The notes: generated from the sequence alone by a model not told the origin. A stretch of DNA of 64,000 bases from Natranaerobius thermophilus JW/NM-WN-LF (GCF_000020005.1 NC_010718.1:997001-1061000); one strand, 5' to 3'; shown: positions 51,303 through 60,556, counted from the stretch's first letter. Made by a program: numbers and translations.

Positions 51303-53096
51303 ATGAGAACAATTAAAAGTAAAATTAATACAGCTTTTTCCATATTAATTGCCCTTGCTTTCATAAGCATGGGATTATATTTATTTAATTATTTTTCAAA
51401 TTTTTATTTAGAAAATTTGGAAGATCAGCTAGTTAATAAAGCAAAAATGATATCACACAGCATTAAAGATAGTGAACTCGCAGGCGATGCATTGCAAGAA
51501 TACGTTGTCACTTTAGGCACAGATACTGGTTTTAGATTTACAGTAGTCAATAATGATGGAACTGTCCTTGCCGAGTCTGAAAAGAATCCGGAAGTAATGG
51601 ATAATCATCTAGATCGTCCGGAAATAAAAAAAGCTTATGAAGAAGGAACAGGTCTTCATACCAGATATTCAAATACAATTGACGAAGATTTGCTATACGC
51701 TGCAGTCCCTATTTACAATGAGGAAATAGGAAATCAAGACAATAAAAATAGGGATGATTTAATTGTCAATGGTTTTGCCCGAGTTGCTTTTCCCTTAACG
51801 GAAATTCAAAGTGTCAGGAATCATTTAGGAGTAATTATTGGGTCTGGTACCTTATTGGCATTATTATTTACCTGGTTATTCGGCTCATTGATTGCCCAGT
51901 CTATTACTTATCCTTTGGAAGTTTTAAGTAAATGGACTGGGCAAGTTTCAAAAGGTGATTTTAGTGAAGATAAGCCAATAAACTCAAAAGATGAAATCGG
52001 GGAATTATCTCATAGATTTCATCAAATGAAAAATAATTTATCAACAATTATGAGCCAATTGACGGAAGAAAAAAATAGATTATCAACACTATTAAATAAT
52101 ATGCCCGATGGTGTTATCGAAATCAACCATAAAAGTGAAGTGACTCTTATAAATCCAGCTGCCAGGAGTTTTTTAAACATTAATGCTTACGATTCCGTTG
52201 ATCAACAAGAATTAGTATCATTAACTAGAAATTTTGATTTGAATAATGCTGTAACTCAGGTTCTTAAATCAGGGGAACAGGTTTCTAGAGAAACTGATTT
52301 TAACAATCAGATTGTTAGAATGTATGTTACTCCTCTACCTCTTTTTGAAGAAGGATCTAGAGGAGCTGTTGTGATACTTCAGGATATTACTGATTTAACT
52401 AAACTGGAACAGATGAGAAAAGAATTTATTTCGAATATTAGTCACGAATTGAAAACACCTTTAACATCGATAAAAGGCTTTGTAGAAACTCTAAAGGAAG
52501 AAACTTTAGGTGAAAATAACACTCAACGGGAGTTTTTAAATATTATTGAAGAAGAGACGGATAGAGTTAGTAGACTGATTAATGATTTAACTATACTTTC
52601 TAGGCTGGAAACTAATAAAGTTGAATTTAACCAAGATGAAGTTAATGTGCTAAACTTTTTAGATAAAACCGTATCTATATCACAAAAAAGATGGCAGCAA
52701 GATGGATATCGGATATATAGAGGCGGAGTTCCTTTTGATTTAAAAGCTTTAATGGATGAGGATAAAATTCAGCAAGTTATTTTAAATTTGGTTGACAATG
52801 CGTGTCGTCATAATCCTCCGGGAACAAAAATCAAGCTAAAAGCAGTTTCTGAGAAGGATTATATAAGATTTTCTGTAACAGATAATGGTAAAGGGATCCC
52901 GGAAGAAGATAAAGAGAGAATTTTTGAAAGGTTTTATCGAGTTGATAAATCCAGGTATAGAGATTATGGAGGTACTGGTCTCGGGTTATCGATAGCAAAA
53001 CATGCAGTTATTGGTCATAATTCAAGTTTAAATGTAATAAGTAGGGTCGGCCGTGGGACAACATTTTATTTTTATGTTAAAAGAATCCTTGATTAA
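51303..53096 (+). CDS. phoR: Sensor histidine kinase, PhoR-type
   Basis: The 597-residue kinase has an N-terminal helix (about 12-31), an extracytoplasmic sensor of about 145 residues and a second helix (about 178-198). HAMP (about 200-255) and PAS (about 260-365; LLNNMPDGVIEIN) follow, then the HisKA phospho-acceptor ISNISHELKTPLTSIKGF. The catalytic domain has N-box LVDNACRHN, DNGKGIPEEDKERIFERFYR and GGTGLGLSIAKHAV. This matches full-length PhoR. The stop codon lies inside the 5' arm of the terminator stem. Confidence 0.92.
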   Translation: MRTIKSKINTAFSILIALAFISMGLYLFNYFSNFYLENLEDQLVNKAKMISHSIKDSELAGDALQEYVVTLGTDTGFRFTVVNNDGTVLAESEKNPEVMDNHLDRPEIKKAYEEGTGLHTRYSNTIDEDLLYAAVPIYNEEIGNQDNKNRDDLIVNGFARVAFPLTEIQSVRNHLGVIIGSGTLLALLFTWLFGSLIAQSITYPLEVLSKWTGQVSKGDFSEDKPINSKDEIGELSHRFHQMKNNLSTIMSQLTEEKNRLSTLLNNMPDGVIEINHKSEVTLINPAARSFLNINAYDSVDQQELVSLTRNFDLNNAVTQVLKSGEQVSRETDFNNQIVRMYVTPLPLFEEGSRGAVVILQDITDLTKLEQMRKEFISNISHELKTPLTSIKGFVETLKEETLGENNTQREFLNIIEEETDRVSRLINDLTILSRLETNKVEFNQDEVNVLNFLDKTVSISQKRWQQDGYRIYRGGVPFDLKALMDEDKIQQVILNLVDNACRHNPPGTKIKLKAVSEKDYIRFSVTDNGKGIPEEDKERIFERFYRVDKSRYRDYGGTGLGLSIAKHAVIGHNSSLNVISRVGRGTTFYFYVKRILD

Positions 53097-53153
53097 AAGA
53101 AATCCCCTTCTTAGGTGTTAATTAAACCCAGAAGGGGATTTCTTTTAATCAAG
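53088..53153 (+). terminator. Terminator with perfect 24-bp stem overlapping the phoR stop
   Basis: 53088-53111 is exactly complementary to 53130-53153, with an 18-nt loop. The stem includes the last codons of phoR. It probably blocks transcription in both directions. Confidence 0.88.
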
Positions 53154-53165
53154 CCCAAAAACTAT

Positions 53166-53297
53166 TTATTCGTCGTCATGTTCGCATTCATGTTCTTTAG
53201 CGTCACCATGACATTCTCTGATTTGCTCAGGACTACATTTACTAGGTTTGTCAGTTAGTTTGTGTGGATATTTGCAATTGCTGTTCTTTTTACACAT
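53166..53297 (-). CDS. Small Cys/His-rich protein, 43 residues
   Basis: A minus-strand ATG at 53297 follows GGGGGAGATACC and opens a 43-residue frame: MCKKNSNCKYPHKLTDKPSK, then CSPEQIRECHGD and an ending with HECEHDDE. Five cysteines and four histidines in this length suggest metal binding. I remember closely similar short proteins containing CSPEQI..CHGD in other Clostridia, so it is probably conserved, but no function is known to me. It lies upstream of a convergent terminator and downstream of the ABC permease gene. Confidence 0.72.
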   Translation of the reverse strand: MCKKNSNCKYPHKLTDKPSKCSPEQIRECHGDAKEHECEHDDE

Positions 53298-53321
53298 GGT
53301 ATCTCCCCCTTTCATTTAAAG

Positions 53322-54065
53322 TTAATCAATCCATTTGTATTTGACATTTTTAATACTATAAAGAAAAAGTGCTATACAGAATAATAATAAGACAATGAAG
53401 TTTATCCAGATAGGTAAATGTCCAGTTTGGTTAATAGCTTCTCTTAAGATATCGACTCCATATGTCAATGGTAATATATAGGATAAAGGTCTTATAATTA
53501 ATGGTAGTTCAAAAACTGGTACGAAAAGACCACATAAAAACATCATAGGAAATCTGAAAAAATTTGAATATGTTTGGGCTTGGAAAACCTCTTTAACAGA
53601 TACAGCAATAAATAGACCAAGAAAAGTGCAGCTGACAGCTGATAACAAAACACTACCCAAAATCAAGGCCAGATTAGTTGCTGAAACTTCTATAAAATAG
53701 GAAATTATTAAAATTGGGAGAATGGCATTTATCATGCCGAATAATATAGCTCCCATTGTTTTCGATAACATCAATAAATTCAGATCAATAGGTGCTAATA
53801 ATAATCGTTCGAAAGATCGACTGCGTTTTTCAAATGTTATAGTTACAGCTAACATAGAGGTGGTTCCAAATAAGATTGAAATGGCAATAACTCCAGGGAA
53901 TACATCTATGATTTCTAAATGTCCTTCGGATCGGATTAAAAACATGAGCATCCAGGCAAAAGGAAAAATCAATCCCCAGCTTATATTAGGTGGTTTAAGA
54001 TAATAACTTTTAATATCTTTTTTTAATATGTTAATAAAAGCTGTTAATTCTGAAGCGGTTATCAT
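53322..54065 (-). CDS. ABC-2 type transporter permease
   Basis: The 247-residue membrane protein has about six helices. The N-terminal segment reads DIKSYYLKPPNISWGLIFPF and the ABC-2 block reads MFLCGLFVPVFELPLIIRPL (about 175-194). It overlaps the ATPase gene by four bases, so the two are translationally coupled. It probably works as a dimer with the ATPase to export a drug, lipid or peptide; the substrate is unknown. Confidence 0.88.
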   Translation of the reverse strand: MITASELTAFINILKKDIKSYYLKPPNISWGLIFPFAWMLMFLIRSEGHLEIIDVFPGVIAISILFGTTSMLAVTITFEKRSRSFERLLLAPIDLNLLMLSKTMGAILFGMINAILPILIISYFIEVSATNLALILGSVLLSAVSCTFLGLFIAVSVKEVFQAQTYSNFFRFPMMFLCGLFVPVFELPLIIRPLSYILPLTYGVDILREAINQTGHLPIWINFIVLLLFCIALFLYSIKNVKYKWID

Positions 54066-55045
54066 GCTGGTTCCTCTCCTTTCTTATTGGCCGTCCAAGC
54101 GTCTGATTCGATTCCTGTAATTCTTACAAACACTTCTTCTAGAGAGAGTTTCTTTTCTTTGGCTTCTATTACATTGATACCTAGTTGATAAAGGAAATGA
54201 ATATAAGGGTATAGAGTGATAGATCCGGATTTATGAGATTCTATAATAATAGATGTTTCAGATTTTACTTTAAAATCAAGGTTTGGAAATTGTGTAATCA
54301 ATTTTTCCTGCAGTTCGGGAACAGTTTTATCTACAGTTAGCTCTAATGTTTTCCCTTGTTTTTCTCCGGACAGTAGATTATTAGTATGATCTGATTTTAC
54401 GATTTGGCCATTTACAATAAAGGCAATACGGTGGCAAAGCCGCTCAGCTTCCTCAATATAGTGGGTAGTCAAAAAGATGGTTTTTCCGTCGTTATTCAAA
54501 TCTTTTATTAAACTTCTAATTTCTCTAGCACTTTGAACATCAATACCAGTAGTTGGTTCATCTAAAAATAATATTTTAGGTTCATGAATTAAAGCGGCAG
54601 CTATAGTTAGTTTTCTTTTCATACCTTTGGAGTAATATCTAAATAATTTATCACCAGAATTCTCTAATTTGAATTTTTTTAACAAGTTATGTGCTCGTTT
54701 AGTTCGTGTATCTCGATCTACTCCATAGAGTGACCCTGAAAAGCACAGGTTTTCAAAGCCTGTCAATTCGTCATACATATTACTTTCATCTGGGACAACT
54801 CCCATGACTTTTTTGAACTGTTTGTGATAGTTGTCAAAACTATAGCCCAACACATTATATTCTCCTGAAGTAATATGAGCGAGACCTGTGAGCATGTTAA
54901 TTGTAGAGCTTTTGCCTGCACCGTTAGGTCCTAGAAAACCAAAAATTTCGCCTGCATGAACTTGGAATGATATATTATTTACTGCTGTGAACTCTTTGTA
55001 TTTTTTTGTTAAGTTTTTAACGTTTATAATGGGGCTTTTAATCAT
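54062..55045 (-). CDS. ABC transporter ATP-binding protein (DrrA/CcmA type)
   Basis: The 327-residue ATPase has Walker A GFLGPNGAGKSSTINML (about 34-50). The signature FRYYSKGMKRKLTIAAALI is a variant of LSGGQ, reading YSKGMKRK. Walker B is ILFLDEPTTGIDVQSARE and the switch His is in FLTTHYIEEAERL. A C-terminal extension (about 225-327) is common in drug-export ATPases. It is transcribed divergently from an arsR-type gene, with operator-like palindromes between them. Confidence 0.9.
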   Translation of the reverse strand: MIKSPIINVKNLTKKYKEFTAVNNISFQVHAGEIFGFLGPNGAGKSSTINMLTGLAHITSGEYNVLGYSFDNYHKQFKKVMGVVPDESNMYDELTGFENLCFSGSLYGVDRDTRTKRAHNLLKKFKLENSGDKLFRYYSKGMKRKLTIAAALIHEPKILFLDEPTTGIDVQSAREIRSLIKDLNNDGKTIFLTTHYIEEAERLCHRIAFIVNGQIVKSDHTNNLLSGEKQGKTLELTVDKTVPELQEKLITQFPNLDFKVKSETSIIIESHKSGSITLYPYIHFLYQLGINVIEAKEKKLSLEEVFVRITGIESDAWTANKKGEEPA

Positions 55046-55094
55046 TATATTACCTCCGTAATAATACTAATAAATAATTGTTTTTAAAAAACTA

Positions 55095-55110
55095 TTAAGT
55101 AAGTACTTAA
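55095..55110. promoter_or_regulatory. Operator candidate upstream of the ABC exporter
   Basis: TTAAGTA-AG-TACTTAA is a perfect inverted repeat about 50 bp before the exporter start. It shares the TTAAG/CTTAA core with the repeat at 55216, suggesting a common regulator. Confidence 0.5.
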
Positions 55111-55183
55111 CTAAATAATAAAAAACTTAATAAGAATTGTCAAGGATAAGTTTTCTACTTTTTCTTTTTTTGTACAATTTTGA

Positions 55184-55233
55184 TTGTTTATTTCACTCAA
55201 TTGTATTATAATTCAATTAAGAAAAGACTTAAT
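55184..55233 (+). promoter_or_regulatory. arsR promoter and operator candidate
   Basis: TTGTTT (55184-55189), a 17-bp spacer and TATAAT (55207-55212) form the promoter. ATTAAG-AAAAGA-CTTAAT (55216-55233) is a perfect inverted repeat over the expected transcription start, suited to autorepression. Confidence 0.55.
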
Positions 55234-55260
55234 TTTAAAAGAGTAAAGTGGGTGATTACT

Positions 55261-55569
55261 ATGAACCATATTGAGACAATAAAGGCCTTAGGAGATAATA
55301 CCAGGTTTAAAATTATAGAGTTGTTAATTTCCCATGATTACTGTGTAGGAGCACTAGCTAATAATTTAGGACTGACTAAAGCGGCAGTTAGCCAACATTT
55401 AAAAGTATTGAGGCAAGCAGGTATCGTTTGGGGTGAAAAAAGAGGATATTTTACTCATTATACTGTAAACAAAGAAGTATTAAAGGAATTATCGGAATTA
55501 TTTTTTGAACTACATAAACAAAGCCGAGTTGAAAATACAACTTGTAATAAAGGTTGTCATAACAAATAG
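55261..55569 (+). CDS. ArsR-family transcriptional regulator
   Basis: The 102-residue winged-helix protein begins MNHIETIKALGDNTRFKIIE. Its recognition region LGLTKAAVSQHLKVLRQAGI is followed by a wing with GEKRGYFTHY. It ends with CNKGCHNK, and Cys26 lies in SHDYCVGAL, so metal or thiol sensing is possible. ATG 55261 follows GTGGGTGAT; the longer frame back to 55180 runs through the promoter. It probably controls itself and the divergent ABC exporter. Confidence 0.88.
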   Translation: MNHIETIKALGDNTRFKIIELLISHDYCVGALANNLGLTKAAVSQHLKVLRQAGIVWGEKRGYFTHYTVNKEVLKELSELFFELHKQSRVENTTCNKGCHNK

Positions 55570-55785
55570 TTAGATCTATATATCCTCTTAAATCCCACAA
55601 ATACAATTCATTAAAATCGTAAACATAATCAAAAATAAAAATTCAAAATATTACAAAAAATAACATCAAAACTAATAACAACTTGCTTAATATAAATATC
55701 AATAAAAATGAAATGGAAATTGAAATGAAAGCGAGGTGGTACTAGAAGTAGTAAGACCATTCCATTTAAAAAGGGAGGTTTATCC

Positions 55786-57399
55786 ATGGGTATTTTTGGC
55801 TATTTGATTGGTTCTTGGGCCGTGTTGTTAGTTGCACACAAGGCTTTAAAAAAGCCTGTAGAAGGAATCGCCAAGGTTGACCCCACAGCAGAAACAATAG
55901 CTCACACTATGTATGATGGAGTAGATTATACTCCTCAGAACAAGTATGTGTTATTTGGACACCACTGGATGTCTATAGCTGGTACTACTGCGATTTTTGC
56001 TTCGATTACAGGCTTGATTTGGGGTTGGCTGCCCTCATTAATTTGGATGCTAGTGGGTGTACACTTTGCTGGGGCAACTACTGATTATTTTGCGGGCATG
56101 TATGCGGTTAAGAACCAGGGAAAGTCTATGGGCGAGCTAGCTTCTGAAAAAATTCACGAGAGAACTGGGACTTTATTAACAGTACTGTACTTTTTAGCTG
56201 GATTAATGGTAACCAGTATGTTTATTGAAGTTATGGCAGATACTGTGGTAGGTGTTCCCGAAGCAGGTTTACCAATATTACTACTAATTCCCGTGGCCAT
56301 GTTATTCGGAGTAACAATTAAAAAAGGGTTTCCTCTTGGACCGACTACAGCCGTTTTTGTAATACTGCTATTGATAGTTGTAGGTATAGGGGCTAATTTC
56401 CCTCTTAACCTGTCTGTGAATGCTTGGATGGCTGTTTTTATATTTTATACACTTGGCGCTATTACCATACCCGTTTGGGTTTTGCTATCTCCCAGAGACT
56501 ATCTAAATACTGTGCTTGTTATCGGAGGATTAATTTTAGGAGCTTCAGCCATGTTAATCTTTAGACCAGAAGTACAGTTACCTATGTACACATCTTTTTT
56601 TACAGAACGTGGTCCCCTTTGGCCCATGATAATGGCAACAATCACGTGTGGAGCAGCTAGTGGAGTGCATCAACTAATTGCATTCGGCACAACAGCCAGA
56701 CAATTAGAAAAAGAAAAAGATGGCTATTTTGTTATGTTTGGTGGTATGCAAGGAGAAACTTTTATGGCAGTTGTTTCGGCAGCTATGATCATGACTTTTT
56801 TCTCATATGATGGGTTCATGGAAAGTGCTTATCCCGATCCCGGAGGCGCGTTTTCTAACGCTTTAGCTAATGCTTTAGAATTATATGGTCTAGATCCCGT
56901 TTGGGGAGGAACCATTGGCGCTTTAACATTTGGAGCATTATTATTAACAACATTGGATTCATGGGCGAGAAATGGTCGATACTTACTTCAAGAGCTCACC
57001 TGGAACTATTTTGGTAAAAGCAGAATAATTACAAGTATTGTGTTTATGATTATTGCAGTAATAGTACTTTTTTATACGCCGGTCATGGACCTTTGGTCAG
57101 GAATAGCGTTAGGTTCTATTACCTTACTTACAGTTCCTTTGAGTCTTTTGATAATTGATCGACTTGAAAGTGGAGAGGTTTTTGACAGAAACTTCAAGAT
57201 TTTTGTAGTAGCTCCGTTAATAGTTATATATCCATCGGCTTTAGCTGCAGTCATTTACGAATTATATCGTTTTGTAGTTGAACAAAATTGGCTCAGTTTT
57301 GTTTTAATGGTCTTTATGGCATATGTAATTGTTAGTATGGCATATTACAGTATCTCTAAAATTTTAAGATTGCTTAAAGAGAGAAAAGCAGAAATTTAA
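55786..57399 (+). CDS. cstA: Carbon starvation protein CstA family transporter
   Basis: The 537-residue membrane protein has about 15 helices. Family motifs are DGVDYTPQNKYVLFGHHWMS (about 45-64), then AGTTAIFASITGLIWGW, HFAGATTDYFAGMYAVKNQG, CGAASGVHQLIAFGTTARQL and LLTTLDSWARNGRYLLQE. CstA proteins are peptide or pyruvate transporters induced on carbon limitation. This one is nearer the shorter clostridial form than the 700-residue E. coli protein. ATG 55786 follows AAGGGAGG. The preceding 216-bp region shows no recognised element. Confidence 0.93.
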   Translation: MGIFGYLIGSWAVLLVAHKALKKPVEGIAKVDPTAETIAHTMYDGVDYTPQNKYVLFGHHWMSIAGTTAIFASITGLIWGWLPSLIWMLVGVHFAGATTDYFAGMYAVKNQGKSMGELASEKIHERTGTLLTVLYFLAGLMVTSMFIEVMADTVVGVPEAGLPILLLIPVAMLFGVTIKKGFPLGPTTAVFVILLLIVVGIGANFPLNLSVNAWMAVFIFYTLGAITIPVWVLLSPRDYLNTVLVIGGLILGASAMLIFRPEVQLPMYTSFFTERGPLWPMIMATITCGAASGVHQLIAFGTTARQLEKEKDGYFVMFGGMQGETFMAVVSAAMIMTFFSYDGFMESAYPDPGGAFSNALANALELYGLDPVWGGTIGALTFGALLLTTLDSWARNGRYLLQELTWNYFGKSRIITSIVFMIIAVIVLFYTPVMDLWSGIALGSITLLTVPLSLLIIDRLESGEVFDRNFKIFVVAPLIVIYPSALAAVIYELYRFVVEQNWLSFVLMVFMAYVIVSMAYYSISKILRLLKERKAEI

Positions 57400-57459
57400 A
57401 AAATTTAAAAGAGAAATTAGCCCAAAAAGCAGTAAGAATTATTCTAAATTTAGCAAAAT

Positions 57460-57497
57460 TATAGAAAAGGGTCCCTTACATAGGACCCTTTCTATAA
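57460..57497 (+). terminator. cstA terminator
   Basis: AAAGGGTCC and GGACCCTTT form the stem around CTTACATA, extended by TATAGA/TCTATA. Repeat copy D starts 20 bases later. Confidence 0.75.
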
Positions 57498-57516
57498 TTA
57501 TATCTTTCAATATTAA

Positions 57517-57769
57517 GCTGTGTTAAAGTTGAATGTTGATAGTTGAACTCTTCGATTTCACATCAAATGTTTCGGGTTGGTACATCTAAAACTCCCCAAT
57601 AGTAGAATTAAAGCTTCCTGAACAGCTGCTCATCCTAGAGCATGATCAGAAATAACATCTTGTTATTTGACTTTAATTCTACTGTTGATCGTTAAGATGT
57701 AATATCAACCTTACACAAAATTCGTTCAATCGAAGAGATCAACTATCAACAACGGAGTATAAAAGAGCC
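57517..57769 (-). repeat. Palindromic element copy D (full-length 253-bp form)
   Basis: Same organisation and orientation as copy B: GCTGTGTTAAAGTTGAATG... to ...CGGAGTATAAAAGAGCC. The inner arms read CAATAGTAGAATTAAAG and CTTTAATTCTACTGTTG, and the small apical hairpins are present. Compared with copy C it has two short deletions and scattered substitutions. Confidence 0.88.
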
Positions 57770-57804
57770 AAATTTTAAAATGTAATAGAAATACAGTCTT
57801 ATAA

Positions 57805-57842
57805 AGACTAGTCTTATTTGTACATTAAACTAGTCTTTTTTG
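57805..57842 (+). terminator. Orphan terminator-like hairpin behind copy D
   Basis: AGACTAGT and ACTAGTCT form a perfect stem with a 16-nt loop, followed by TTTTT. No gene ends nearby, so it may terminate transcription running through the palindromic element. Confidence 0.7.
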
Positions 57843-57986
57843 TTTTGGAATGATAAAATATTGAAAGTTAATAGCTAAGAAGATAGCAAAGAAGAAAAAA
57901 CACCATAAAATTATATTGACACTTAAATATAAATCGTAATAAACTAATATTTAGTGAGGCGAAATATTGAAAAAGGGGAAAATTTT
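57843..57986. other. AT-rich region before the MATE gene
   Basis: With copy D and the orphan hairpin it forms a 587-bp gap after cstA. I see no open frame with a ribosome binding site; it presumably holds the MATE promoter. Confidence 0.35.
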
Positions 57987-59414
57987 ATGAGTAGTGAGCA
58001 AAATTCAAATCAACAATCCAATTCAATACTATTAGAAGGAGAAAATCTTACTAATAGTGAAATCCGCAAAAAAGTAATTTTCCTGGCATGGCCAGCCATT
58101 ATTGAAATGTTTTTGATGACATTTAAGCAAATCGTTGATAATGCCATGGTAGGAAGGCTAGGAGAAGCGTCAATTGCTGCCGTTGGCTTATCAATGTCTC
58201 CCATGATGTTTTTTATGGGATTGTTCGCAGCATTAGGTGTAGGCACTACAGCAGTAGTTGCTAGACATATAGGGGCAAAGGAACATAATCAAGCGAACCT
58301 GGCGGGACGACAGGCTATTATTATGAGCGTGGCAACAGCCTTGTTAGTAACTTCAATAGTTTTTCCTCTTGCTCCAACTATAATTAACTTGATGGGTGCC
58401 GAACCGGAAGTGGTCCCCTTAGGTACAGATTATTTGAGAATTATCAGTGCAGGTATTTTATTTATTTCATCTTCTTTTATATTAAGCGGTGTCTTAAGAG
58501 GTGCAGGCGACACTAGGACCCCTATGCGGGTTAATGCTGTTGCCAATGTTGTTAATATCATATTGAACTTTTTATTGATTTTTGAAACTCGAGAGATGTC
58601 ATTCTTAGGAATAGAATTCCTGATGCCAGGCGCTGGAATAGGAGTACAAGGGGCAGCATTAGGGACTAGTATTTCCCGGGCAATAGCCTCTTTATTAGTT
58701 GTTAAAACCTTATTAAAGGGAAAATCCGTGATAAAGATTAATTTGTCAGATTCCTTTCGGCCTGATTTTACTATGATAAAAAGGATAGTTAAAGTAGGGA
58801 TTCCGACAGCAATTGAGCGGATGGCCATGAGTTCAGGCCAGGTGTTATTTACTAGGATAGTTGCAAGTTTGGGAACCACAGCTACTGCCGCTCATCATAT
58901 GGCCATTAACGCAGAATCCTTGTCTTTTATGCCCGGTTTTGGGTTTTCCATGGCTGCTACAACTTTGGTTGGTCAAGGCCTTGGAGCCAAAGATCCTAAA
59001 CTTTCAGAGCGTTGTGGACTAGAAACCTGGCGTTTGGGTGCCGGTGTAATGAGTTTCATGGGATTAATATTCTTTTTCTTTCCCCATGTACTGATGAACT
59101 TCCTAACTAATGAGCCTGAGGTTATAGATCTTGGTGTGATGTGTCTTAGAATAGTAGCCCTGGCACAGCCTCCCTTTGCGACTGCTATTATACTGTCAGG
59201 AGGTCTTAGAGGGGCAGGAGATACTACTTTCCCAGCTGTAACAACGGCAATCGGAATGTTGGGAGTAAGATTGATTTTAGCTGTTTTATTTGCCTTTGTG
59301 TTTAACTGGGGATTATTTGGAGCATGGTTGGCAATGGCTAGTGATCTGTATGTTCGAGGAATTTTAGTATTTTTAAGATTTAAATCCGGTAAATGGAAGG
59401 AAATAAAAGTTTAA
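57987..59414 (+). CDS. MATE-family multidrug/Na+ efflux protein
   Basis: The 475-residue protein has 12 membrane helices in two homologous halves. The repeated motifs are MVGRLGEASIAAVGLS with FAALGVGTTAVVARHIGAKE in the first half, and SLGTTATAAHHMAINAES with MAATTLVGQGLGAKDP in the second. LRGAGDTRTP and LRGAGDTTFP end the two halves. MATE pumps exchange cationic compounds for Na+ or H+. ATG 57987 follows AAAGGGGAA; the frame back to 57954 has no ribosome binding site. Confidence 0.92.
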   Translation: MSSEQNSNQQSNSILLEGENLTNSEIRKKVIFLAWPAIIEMFLMTFKQIVDNAMVGRLGEASIAAVGLSMSPMMFFMGLFAALGVGTTAVVARHIGAKEHNQANLAGRQAIIMSVATALLVTSIVFPLAPTIINLMGAEPEVVPLGTDYLRIISAGILFISSSFILSGVLRGAGDTRTPMRVNAVANVVNIILNFLLIFETREMSFLGIEFLMPGAGIGVQGAALGTSISRAIASLLVVKTLLKGKSVIKINLSDSFRPDFTMIKRIVKVGIPTAIERMAMSSGQVLFTRIVASLGTTATAAHHMAINAESLSFMPGFGFSMAATTLVGQGLGAKDPKLSERCGLETWRLGAGVMSFMGLIFFFFPHVLMNFLTNEPEVIDLGVMCLRIVALAQPPFATAIILSGGLRGAGDTTFPAVTTAIGMLGVRLILAVLFAFVFNWGLFGAWLAMASDLYVRGILVFLRFKSGKWKEIKV

Positions 59415-59562
59415 TGAAGAACTCATGTTTCGACTACAATAATGTGATAGGGTAAATAGAATAAATAATTTGTTGCAATAAAAAAGATCGTAGTGTACTA
59501 TGTTGAATATGCTGATATGGAAGGAAAGTATTTTAACTATTGATTACAGAGGTGATTCGCTC

Positions 59563-60465
59563 ATGAACACTCAAGCCATATACGATGAGCTATTGAACCA
59601 TCTACCTAAAGATAATATTAAACTTCAACACGAATTGGCACCGTATACAACTTTTAAGATAGGTGGACCAGCTGAGCTTTTTGTGACACCATCCAATATT
59701 GAAGAAGTTCAAGCTGTTTTAAACTTGGTAAATCAAGAAGAACTCCCTTATTTTGTGCTTGGCAATGCCTCTAATGTTTTAATTGACGACAATGGTTTAT
59801 CGGGAATAGTAATTTATCTTGGAGAAACCTTTAAAGACATACAAGTAGAGGGGACAGAAATAACAGCTCAGAGTGGAGTTTCTCTTAACAAGCTTAGTCG
59901 TATGGCTCTTAAACATGGTTTGACTGGTCTAGAGTTCGCAGAAGGCATTCCTGGAACCTTAGGTGGTGGTTTATACATGAATGCCGGAGCCTTTGGCGGG
60001 CAACTCAGTAATGTGGTTAAACAAGTGACTGCTATAGTGGACCACCAAATTCAAAACTATACACGAGAGTCTATGGACTTTGGATATCGCAGTAGTACTT
60101 TTCAAAATCAGAATGCAATAATACTTCAGGCAACACTTGCCTTACAAAAGGGTGACTTTGACCAAATTAAGTCTTATATGGAAGACCTGAAATCCAGGCG
60201 AACTGAAAAGCAGCCTTTAAATTATCCATCAGCAGGTTCCGTTTTTAAAAGGCCTGAAGGATACTATGCAGGTAAACTGATTGAAGATAGTGGCTTGAAA
60301 GGTGTTGAAATAGGAGGAGCCAAGGTTTCTGAAAAACATTGTGGTTTTATAATAAACACCGGTACGGCAACGAGTCGTGATGTTAAAGAACTTGTATCAT
60401 ATATCCAAAAAACAGTTAAAGAAAAGTTTGGTGTCACTCTAGAAAGAGAATTAAAATATCTTTAA
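59563..60465 (+). CDS. murB: UDP-N-acetylenolpyruvoylglucosamine reductase MurB
   Basis: This FAD enzyme makes UDP-N-acetylmuramate for peptidoglycan. The 300-residue protein of type II MurB shows APYTTFKIGGPAELFV, the FAD segment LGNASNVLIDDNGLSG and EFAEGIPGTLGGGLYMNAGA. RSSTFQ, PSAGSVFKRP and a terminal FGVTLERELKYL follow. ATG 59563 follows AGAGGTGATTCGC; the longer frame from 59500 lacks a ribosome binding site. It stands apart from other murein genes. Confidence 0.95.
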   Translation: MNTQAIYDELLNHLPKDNIKLQHELAPYTTFKIGGPAELFVTPSNIEEVQAVLNLVNQEELPYFVLGNASNVLIDDNGLSGIVIYLGETFKDIQVEGTEITAQSGVSLNKLSRMALKHGLTGLEFAEGIPGTLGGGLYMNAGAFGGQLSNVVKQVTAIVDHQIQNYTRESMDFGYRSSTFQNQNAIILQATLALQKGDFDQIKSYMEDLKSRRTEKQPLNYPSAGSVFKRPEGYYAGKLIEDSGLKGVEIGGAKVSEKHCGFIINTGTATSRDVKELVSYIQKTVKEKFGVTLERELKYL

Positions 60466-60556
60466 ATCTTTAGTATTAGTATCTTTAAGACTATGGTTTT
60501 TGATTCATCGTTGAGTTTGGTTTATCGTTGAGAATGATTATTATAGGCTTTAATTA

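Noticed and set aside
55570-55785. T-box-like GAGGTGGTACT ahead of cstA
   Set aside because: Only a short resemblance; there is no specifier stem, no full antiterminator sequence and no amino-acid gene downstream.
14545-57769. Short open frames inside the palindromic elements as genes
   Set aside because: Frames are brief, lack ribosome binding sites and differ between copies, while the palindrome is what is conserved.
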